From Petropleomorpha daqingensis (GTDB lineage: Bacteria > Actinomycetota > Actinomycetes > Mycobacteriales > Geodermatophilaceae): 64,000 nt of DNA. Made by a program: the position numbers and the translations under genes. Shown here piece after piece: positions 51,268 through 64,000 of the stretch. The stretch spans positions 2,232,001 to 2,296,000 of the forward strand of contig NZ_JACBZT010000001.1 in assembly GCF_013408985.1 (NCBI RefSeq). The letters are read 5' to 3'. The notes beneath the pieces were generated by a model. That model made no database searches. It had not been told where the DNA came from and worked only from the letters and a program-made list of their open reading frames with translations. Each line of letters starts with the position of its first letter. Within the stretch, counting starts at the first letter, position 1.

Positions 51268-52032
51268 TCAGCGGAGGAGGCGGGCGACGCCGGTCGGCCC
51301 GTCGGACTCGTCGTCCTCGGGGATGTGGACGGTCCGCTCAGCGAGCCGCGGCCGCCAGTACAGGGGAGCGCCGTCGAGCCACGAGGCGCCGGAGTCGGTG
51401 AGCCGTCCGTCGGTGGTCAGCGGGGCCCAGCCGCGGACCAGGCGCAGGCCCTCCGCGGCGGTGGCCAGCACGCGCCCGATGCCCTGCCGGCGGAAGACGG
51501 GCTCCACGGTCACCGTCTCGACCACGCCGGAGCGGGTCCACCAGCGGATCTCACCGACCCGGTCGCTCATCCGCAGGCCCTTGCGGGCGACGTCGTGCGG
51601 GCCGACCAGCGCGCCCTCGGGGTGGGCGGTACCGGCGAAGGCGAGCAGCGACACGGTCGGCACGTTGCTCGTGGCGTGGCAGATCTCGGCGAACCACAGC
51701 GGCGGGGCGGGGGTCGCGACGGTCTCGGCCACCTCGATGCGCAGCACCTGGCCGTCAGAGGCGCGGTAGCGGACGTCGACCAGCCAGCCGGCCGGTCGCC
51801 GGCCGCGGGAGTCCTGGCCGCTGAGGTCGACCGGGGTGCCGGTCGGGAAGCGGTCGGAGTTGACGACGACGACGGAGTGTTCGGGCGCGCCGCCGGCCAC
51901 GCGGTGCGCCAGGCGGGCGAACCAGACCGTGTCGGTCGTGGCGGCCGCGGGCCTGCCGACCGGCCGGAGCGCTCGCCGCGCCGGCTGGTACCGCTCGTCC
52001 TCGGCGTCGTCGTGAGCTACGGCTGCCCTCAT
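51268..52032 (-). CDS. GNAT-like acetyltransferase-domain protein
   Basis: The 254-residue protein has a C-terminal segment with a GNAT acetyl-CoA loop (VTVEPVFRRQGIGRVLATAAEGL). The N-terminal 130 residues are not recognisable. Acetyl-CoA-dependent transfer to an amine is the expected chemistry; the substrate is unknown. ATG 52032 has GGAGGG eight bases upstream; longer frames run into the ABC-F promoter region. It converges with the ATP-grasp operon. Confidence 0.65.
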   Translation of the reverse strand: MRAAVAHDDAEDERYQPARRALRPVGRPAAATTDTVWFARLAHRVAGGAPEHSVVVVNSDRFPTGTPVDLSGQDSRGRRPAGWLVDVRYRASDGQVLRIEVAETVATPAPPLWFAEICHATSNVPTVSLLAFAGTAHPEGALVGPHDVARKGLRMSDRVGEIRWWTRSGVVETVTVEPVFRRQGIGRVLATAAEGLRLVRGWAPLTTDGRLTDSGASWLDGAPLYWRPRLAERTVHIPEDDESDGPTGVARLLR

Positions 52033-52097
52033 GGCCGTTCCCTCCGTGTGCTGTCCGGGCCCCGGTGGGCCTCCTGGTTGGAAGCCTCCGGGCGGCA

Positions 52098-52125
52098 CTT
52101 GGGTCCGCCTTGGGCTCGACTTGGG
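52098..52125 (+). promoter_or_regulatory. Three 11-bp-phased CTTGGG direct repeats plus -10 box
   Basis: CTTGGG occurs at 52098, 52109 and 52120, exactly 11 bp apart, just upstream of GATACT (52134-52139), a -10-like box nine bases from the ABC-F start codon. Direct repeats at helical phase are typical of OmpR/PhoB-type response-regulator sites. The regulator is not known. Confidence 0.5.
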
Positions 52126-52148
52126 CAGGCGGCGATACTGGGGATCCC

Positions 52149-53945
52149 ATGAGCGCGCCGCTGAACCTGATCTCGCTGGAGCGGGTCTCCAAGGCGCACG
52201 GGACGACGGTGCTGCTGGACGACGTCTCCCTCGGCGTGGCCGCCGGCGAGCGGATCGGCGTCGTCGGCCGCAACGGCAGCGGCAAGTCCACGCTGCTCGG
52301 CGTGCTCACCGGCACCGAGGACCCCGACAGCGGGCGGGTCACCCGGCGCGGGGACCTCGCGGTCGGCGTCCTCGACCAGTCCGGCACCCTCCCGCCCGGG
52401 ACGACGGTGCGCGACGTCGTCCTGCCGGCCAGCCTGTTCGCCGCCGAGCACGAGTGGGCCGCCGACCCGGCCGTGCGCAGCGTGCTGACGGGCCTGGAGC
52501 TCGACCGGCTGGGCCTGGACGCCCCCGTGGCGCCCATGTCCGGCGGCGAGCGGCGCCGGGTGGCGCTGGCCGCGCAGCTGATCCGGCCGCTGGACCTGCT
52601 CGTGCTCGACGAGCCGACCAACCACCTCGACGTCGAGGGCGTGGCCTGGTTGGCGGATTACGTGAAGAGCCGCGTCGGCGCGCTCGTCGTCGTCACCCAC
52701 GACCGCTGGTTCCTCGACGAGGTGTGCTCCACGACGTGGGAGGTCGCCGAGGGCAAGGTCTTCGCCTACGAGGGCGGCTACTCCGCGTACACGCTGGCCC
52801 GGGCCGAGCGCGCCCGGATCGCGGCGGTCACCGAGGAGCGCCGGCTCAACCTGGTCCGCAAGGAGCTGGCCTGGCTGCGCCGCGGTCCGCCGGCCCGCAC
52901 CAGCAAGCCGCGTTTCCGCATCGAGGCGGCCGAGGCGCTCATCGCCGACGAGCCGCCGCCGCGCGAGTCGATGGCGCTCAAGGGCTTCGCCGCCCGCCGG
53001 CTCGGCCGCACGGTCTACGACGTCGAGGACGTCGACTACGCGATCGGCGATCGCCGGCTGTTCCACGACCTGACCTGGCACGTCGGCCCGGGAGACCGGA
53101 TCGGCGTGGTCGGGGTCAACGGCGCCGGGAAGACGACGCTGCTGCGGCTGCTGGTCGGCGAGATCGAGCCCGACCGCGGCCGGGTCGTGCGCGGCCAGAC
53201 CGTGGCCCCGGCGTACCTGTCGCAGCACGTGACCGAGCTGCCCGGCCGGCTGCGCGTGCTCGAGGCGGTGCAGGAGATCTCTCGGATCGCCCGGTTCGGC
53301 AACCAGGAGATCTCCGCGTCGTCCCTGGCCGAGCGGTTCGGCTTCGCCGCGTCGCGGCAGTGGACGCCGGTCGGCGACCTCTCCGGCGGCGAGCGGCGGC
53401 GGCTGCAACTGCTGCGGCTGCTCATGGGCGAGCCGAACGTGCTGATCCTCGACGAGCCGACCAACGACCTCGACATCGACACGTTGACCGCGCTGGAGGA
53501 CCTGCTCGACTCGTTCCCCGGCACGGTGCTGGTGGTCAGCCACGACCGGTACTTCGTGGACCGGGTGTGCGACTCGGTGGTCGCGCTCATGGGCGACGGG
53601 TCGCTGGCCGCGCTGCCCGGCGGGGTCGAGGAGTACCTGGCCCGCCGCGCGGCCGGTGAGGCGCAGCTGCCGGGGAGCGGAGCGGGTCCCGGCCCGGCAG
53701 CGGCAACTCGGTCCGCCGGCCCCTCGGCGGCGGAGGTGCGCACCGCGCGCAAGGAGGCCGCCCGGCTGGAGCGCCGGCTGGAGAGGCTCTCCGCGGACGA
53801 GGAGAAGCTGCACGCGGACCTGGCCGCCGCGGCCACCGACCACGCGCGCGTGCTGGAGCTCGACGCCCGGCTGCGCGAGCTGCTCGCCGAGAAGGACCGG
53901 GTCGAGACCGACTGGCTCGCCGCGGCGGAGGTCGCCGAGGGCTGA
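52149..53945 (+). CDS. ABC-F family ATPase
   Basis: The 598-residue soluble protein has two ABC domains: GRNGSGKST/MSGGERRR/LDEPTNHLD, then GVNGAGKTT/LSGGERRR/LDEPTNDLD. They are joined by a charged linker of about 70 residues (ERRLNLVRKELAWLRRG), followed by a C-terminal coiled coil (ARKEAARLERRLERLSADEEK). ABC-F proteins act on ribosomes, either in translation quality control or antibiotic protection. No membrane helices are present. ATG 52149 lies near a -10 box, so the mRNA is nearly leaderless. Phased direct repeats upstream suggest regulated expression. Confidence 0.9.
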   Translation: MSAPLNLISLERVSKAHGTTVLLDDVSLGVAAGERIGVVGRNGSGKSTLLGVLTGTEDPDSGRVTRRGDLAVGVLDQSGTLPPGTTVRDVVLPASLFAAEHEWAADPAVRSVLTGLELDRLGLDAPVAPMSGGERRRVALAAQLIRPLDLLVLDEPTNHLDVEGVAWLADYVKSRVGALVVVTHDRWFLDEVCSTTWEVAEGKVFAYEGGYSAYTLARAERARIAAVTEERRLNLVRKELAWLRRGPPARTSKPRFRIEAAEALIADEPPPRESMALKGFAARRLGRTVYDVEDVDYAIGDRRLFHDLTWHVGPGDRIGVVGVNGAGKTTLLRLLVGEIEPDRGRVVRGQTVAPAYLSQHVTELPGRLRVLEAVQEISRIARFGNQEISASSLAERFGFAASRQWTPVGDLSGGERRRLQLLRLLMGEPNVLILDEPTNDLDIDTLTALEDLLDSFPGTVLVVSHDRYFVDRVCDSVVALMGDGSLAALPGGVEEYLARRAAGEAQLPGSGAGPGPAAATRSAGPSAAEVRTARKEAARLERRLERLSADEEKLHADLAAAATDHARVLELDARLRELLAEKDRVETDWLAAAEVAEG

Positions 53946-53958
53946 CCCCTGTCGCTGC

Positions 53959-54001
53959 GGTGCTCGCTCCCCGTCCATCACCCGGACAGAGGGCGGGCAC
54001 C
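53959..54001. terminator. Terminator between ABC-F and VOC genes
   Basis: GGTGCTCGC (53959-53967) pairs with GCGGGCACC (53993-54001), with an inner GTCC/GGAC stem. It lies between convergent genes and may serve both. The stem has mismatches. Confidence 0.5.
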
Positions 54002-54014
54002 GCCGTCAGATACG

Positions 54015-54746
54015 TCAGTCCAGCTGACCGAGGTAGAACGGCAGTCCCTGGTCGTCCCGGCATCGCGCGGTGAGCCCGTACGGCTGCCGGTCGATCTCGC
54101 CGGCCTCGCCGCCCGCCGTCCGGACCGCGACGACGGCGACCTCGAGGTCGTCGACGGCGTACATCGGGACCAGCCCGGGCTCGTCCGAGCCGCCGCCGAT
54201 GCCGACCATCGGCACCGGTCCCTCGACCTGCCAGCCGTCCGGGACCCGCCCCGGGACGGCGGACCAGCCGAGCACTGCCCCGTAGAAGTCCCGGGCGCGA
54301 GCGCCGTCGGGCACCTGCAGGGTCAGGTAGACCGCGTCGCCCGGCCGCACCGGCGGGCGCGGCTCGGCCGGCTCCCCGCGCGGGGTCTGCAGGATCCAGC
54401 GGTGCCCGTAGGGGTCGACGACGACGCCGGTGCGCCCGTACGCGGCGTCGGCCGGCGGCCGCTGGACGGTGGCGCCGAGATCCGCGGCGCGGGCGACGGC
54501 GGCGTCGACGTCGGAGACCGCGAGGTTCAGCGAGACCGACACCTGACCCTCCTGCGGGCCGCTGAGCCCCAGCTCCGGGTGGTCGTCGGCGAGGTAGAGC
54601 CGCGTGCCGGCGATCTCCATCTCGGCGTGACCGATGCGGTCGTCGTCCATCACGTAGGGGTCGCCGACGACCCGGGCGCCGAAGGCTTCGCAGTAGAAGT
54701 CCATCGCCGCCCGGGCATCGCGAACCGACAGGTAGGGCGTGAGCAT
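54015..54746 (-). CDS. VOC superfamily protein, two glyoxalase-like domains
   Basis: The 243-residue protein has two vicinal-oxygen-chelate modules. The first (about 1-120) opens LTPYLSVRDARAAMDFYCEAFGARV and ends in VVVDPYGHRWIL; the second (about 135-243) has DGARARDFYGAVLGWSAVPGR. Such proteins include glyoxalases, dioxygenases and antibiotic-binding resistance proteins; the substrate cannot be told. Its ATG directly abuts the leuA stop, so it may be read through from leuA. Confidence 0.85.
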   Translation of the reverse strand: MLTPYLSVRDARAAMDFYCEAFGARVVGDPYVMDDDRIGHAEMEIAGTRLYLADDHPELGLSGPQEGQVSVSLNLAVSDVDAAVARAADLGATVQRPPADAAYGRTGVVVDPYGHRWILQTPRGEPAEPRPPVRPGDAVYLTLQVPDGARARDFYGAVLGWSAVPGRVPDGWQVEGPVPMVGIGGGSDEPGLVPMYAVDDLEVAVVAVRTAGGEAGEIDRQPYGLTARCRDDQGLPFYLGQLD

Positions 54747-56528
<1,782 letters not shown>

Positions 56529-56557
56529 TCAGCGCAGGCGCCGGGGACGCGCGGTCT

Positions 56558-56598
56558 CCGCGGCGAGGGGGCCGACCTAGGAGAGGGCCTCGCCGCGG
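56558..56598 (-). promoter_or_regulatory. leuA attenuator stem
   Basis: In transcript order, CCGCGGCGAGG (56598-56588 side, inside the leader ORF) is perfectly complementary to CCTCGCCGCGG (56568-56558), an 11-bp stem. The first arm lies directly after the leader's leucine codons, so a ribosome stalled for Leu-tRNA would cover it and change folding before leuA. Confidence 0.7.
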
Positions 56599-56624
56599 CG
56601 GGTAAGCAGGAGGCTGCCGCGCAC
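56577..56624 (-). CDS. leuL: leuA leader peptide
   Basis: GTG 56624 encodes MRGSLLLTRRGEALS, 15 residues with three consecutive leucines and a fourth near the end. TACCGT lies six bases upstream of the GTG, fitting a leaderless mRNA that starts at the leader peptide. A 22-residue version from ATG 56645, overlapping the XRE gene stop, is also open. Leucine attenuators upstream of leuA are known in actinobacteria; this copy is recognised by layout. Confidence 0.75.
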   Translation of the reverse strand: MRGSLLLTRRGEALS

Positions 56625-56644
56625 GGTGCCACGGTAGCAGCGCA

Positions 56645-57226
56645 TCAGCCGACATCGCACCCACACGGGCAGTCCTGCGCGTGCACCGGCCGTTCGCCCT
56701 GGTCCAGCTCGGCGCACTCGGGTGGGCAGGTGCAGGCCCACTCCTCGGCGAGATGCACGCCGCCGGGCGTGCGTCTGGGCGCCGCACGAGGCCTCGCGGA
56801 GGCGTCGCCCGGGAGCTGGTGGTCGTCGGGGATCCCGAGCCACTCGCGCCAGATGTCGCGGATGTCGCGCACCCGGTCGAACGTGTACGCGGGCTGGTCC
56901 CGGCTGTAGCGCTCCCGGCCGTGCCACCAGTCGATGTGGCCGTCGCGGGTGTCGAGGTGTGCGGGAAACCGACGGCCCGCCTCGTCGCGCACGGCCCCGT
57001 CGGCCATGGCCGCGACCTCGGCGCCGGACTCGTCGACGAGCACCAGGCGCAGACCGGCCAGCGCTGCCGCCTGGGCCAGAATTCTCGCATCGAGGCCGCC
57101 GACGCCCCGCTCCGCTGCCGCGATCGCGGATTTGGACACCGATACGCGGGCAGCCAACTCGCGTTGTGACAGGTCGGCGGATCGACGGATCCGGCGCACG
57201 TAGCCGGCCAGGTCGAACGTGGGCAT
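56645..57226 (-). CDS. XRE-family HTH regulator with cysteine-rich C-terminus
   Basis: The 193-residue protein has an N-terminal XRE helix-turn-helix at about 8-40 (DLSQRELAARVSVSKSAIAAAERG). A middle region carries VLVDESGAEV and RFPAHLDTRDGHIDWWHGRER. The tail has CTCPPEC at about 169-175 and CPCGC near the end, likely a metal site. The DNA targets are unknown. ATG 57226; its TGA overlaps an ATG that could start the longer leuA leader peptide, so the gene sits directly upstream of the leuA promoter. Confidence 0.82.
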   Translation of the reverse strand: MPTFDLAGYVRRIRRSADLSQRELAARVSVSKSAIAAAERGVGGLDARILAQAAALAGLRLVLVDESGAEVAAMADGAVRDEAGRRFPAHLDTRDGHIDWWHGRERYSRDQPAYTFDRVRDIRDIWREWLGIPDDHQLPGDASARPRAAPRRTPGGVHLAEEWACTCPPECAELDQGERPVHAQDCPCGCDVG

Positions 57227-57285
57227 GTCCGCAGAGTGACGTGGCCGGAGCCGGAGACCCGACCCCGACCACTACCTGTGGACAG

Positions 57286-57325
57286 TTCTAGTGCTCTGCC
57301 CAGGATGGTGGGCAGAGCACTAGAA
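57286..57325 (-). terminator. Terminator of the phospholipase D gene
   Basis: Arms 57286-57301 and 57310-57325 form a perfect 16-bp stem with an 8-nt loop, 38 bp after the phospholipase stop. Its core, GTGCTCTGCCC, matches the heptose-operon terminator at 15.57 kb. Confidence 0.85.
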
Positions 57326-57363
57326 CCGCCGGAGACAGGTGGTGGGGGGCCGGCCCAGCGAGG

Positions 57364-63088
<5,725 letters not shown>

Positions 63089-63119
63089 CGGACCATCCAA
63101 GCAGGGACCCGGAAACGCA

Positions 63120-63149
63120 CTCAGGGGCCGCCAGCCGGCGGCCCCTGAG
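63120..63149 (-). terminator. Terminator after tRNA-Pro
   Basis: A 13-bp perfect stem (63120-63132 with 63137-63149) with a 4-nt loop lies nine bases past the 3' end of the minus-strand tRNA. Confidence 0.85.
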
Positions 63150-63156
63150 CAGCAGA

Positions 63157-63231
<75 letters not shown>

Positions 63232-63280
63232 AGGTGCCCGACGAGTCTAACCTGCGTCGTCGAGCCGGTTCCGGCGGGGC

Positions 63281-64000
63281 TCAGCCCTCCCGCGCGGTCA
63301 GCGTCAGCAGGGTGGCCTCCGGCGGGCAGGCGAAGCGCACCGGCGCGTAGGGACTGGTGCCCAGGCCTGCCGAGACGTGCAGCCACGTGCCGTTCGGGTG
63401 CTCCGCCGTCGGCTGCGTCCAGCGGTGCAGCCAGCGGGCCTTGTCGCGCGGGATGCCGCAGTTGGTGACCAGCGCCCCGTAGAACGGCACCCGAAGCTGC
63501 CCGCCGTGGGTGTGCCCGCAGAGCAGCAGGTCGTAGCCATCGGCGGCGAACCTGTCGAGCACGCGCGGCTCGGGGGAGTGGACGACGCCGATCCGCAGGT
63601 CCGCCGTCGGGTCGGCCGGTCCGGCCACCTTCTCGTAGCGGTCCAGCTTCAGGTGCGGGTCGTCCAGCCCGGCGAAGACGACGCGCCGGCCGTCGACGGT
63701 GAGCTCGCCGCGCGCGTTGGTGAGGTTCAGCCAGCCGCGGTCGACCAGGCCGTCGCGCAGGTCGCGCCAGGGCAGCTTCACCCCGTGCACGCGCTTGTGG
63801 TTCTTCCTGAAGTACTTCAGCGGGTTCTTCGGCCGCGGCGCGAAGTAGTCGTTGGACGACGTCACGAACGCGCCGGGGACGTCCGTCAGCGGGTCCAGCG
63901 CCTTGAGCGTGGGCGGGACGGCGTCCATCCCCGCCAGGTTGTCGCCGGTGTCGACCACGAGGTCCGGCTCGAGGGCGGCGAGGCCGGCGACCCACTCCTG
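63281..64000 (-). CDS. Metallophosphoesterase, 5' end beyond window
   Basis: The 239 residues seen are open to the window edge. The chain includes DLVVDTGDNLAG (metal-binding GDN motif), VFAGLDDPHL, and the C-terminal GHTHGGQLR metal motif. It resembles the YaeI/YkuE group of calcineurin-like phosphoesterases, often membrane-associated and acting on lipid or nucleotide phosphates. The N-terminal DxH motif would lie outside the window. Downstream is tRNA-Pro on the same strand. Confidence 0.85.
   Translation of the reverse strand, partial: QEWVAGLAALEPDLVVDTGDNLAGMDAVPPTLKALDPLTDVPGAFVTSSNDYFAPRPKNPLKYFRKNHKRVHGVKLPWRDLRDGLVDRGWLNLTNARGELTVDGRRVVFAGLDDPHLKLDRYEKVAGPADPTADLRIGVVHSPEPRVLDRFAADGYDLLLCGHTHGGQLRVPFYGALVTNCGIPRDKARWLHRWTQPTAEHPNGTWLHVSAGLGTSPYAPVRFACPPEATLLTLTAREG

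Overview
The window is about 64 kb of very GC-rich, densely packed chromosomal DNA from an actinobacterium. The evidence is a strong GC bias in third codon positions, many GTG starts, 4-bp GTGA/ATGA stop-start overlaps, leaderless starts behind TANNNT hexamers, the gene order ffs-dnaX-ybaB-recR and ask-asd, a two-subunit aspartokinase, and a TadA-associated protein. The family Geodermatophilaceae (Blastococcus, Geodermatophilus or Modestobacter type) is my best guess, but it is inference. I see no phage, insertion sequence, CRISPR array or rRNA.

Layout. 1-6.4 kb, minus strand: the 5' part of a long secreted or anchored PPGQ-heptad repeat protein, a small heat-shock protein, a succinate-semialdehyde-type dehydrogenase with an alpha/beta hydrolase, and an FMN lactate-monooxygenase-like enzyme. 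6.6-7.8 kb: a surface protein and a MarR regulator. 7.9-15.6 kb: a seven-gene, fully overlapping operon with a set of ADP-heptose enzymes (GmhA, HldE and a GmhB-like phosphatase fused to a GT2 glycosyltransferase) and four further glycosyltransferases. This is LPS-core chemistry in what looks like a monoderm genome. 15.6-19.6 kb: a FMN reductase/MarR divergent pair with clear operators, a binding-protein/VWA fusion, and UDP-glucuronate decarboxylase. 19.9-26.6 kb: DHA2 efflux pump with MarR, BrkB membrane protein, prephenate dehydrogenase, thioesterase, O-methyltransferase, the TadA block and tRNA-Ser(CGA).

26.7-36 kb: a 49-aa CPxC protein, a membrane Ser/Thr kinase, tRNA-Ser(GGA), an EamA exporter preceded by a leader peptide and a four-segment RNA switch, then SRP RNA, dnaX, an amidase lipoprotein, ybaB and recR. 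34-38.5 kb: two tandem TPM-domain surface proteins. 39-45 kb: an oligopeptide ABC importer with fused ATPases. 45-51 kb: methyltransferase, two pirins, and the circularly permuted ATP-grasp / alpha-E / transglutaminase operon. 51-64 kb: GNAT protein, ABC-F ATPase, VOC protein, leuA with a leucine attenuator, an XRE regulator with a cysteine-rich tail, phospholipase D, ask-asd, an S9 peptidase, tRNA-Pro(CGG) and a truncated metallophosphoesterase.

The strongest unexplained structures are the EamA leader switch, the heptose operon, the PPGQ repeat protein, a covarying intergenic palindrome found after two operons, shared TTGA-N4-TCAA operators at distant redox genes, and divergent leaderless promoters whose -10 boxes overlap each other or the opposite start codon.
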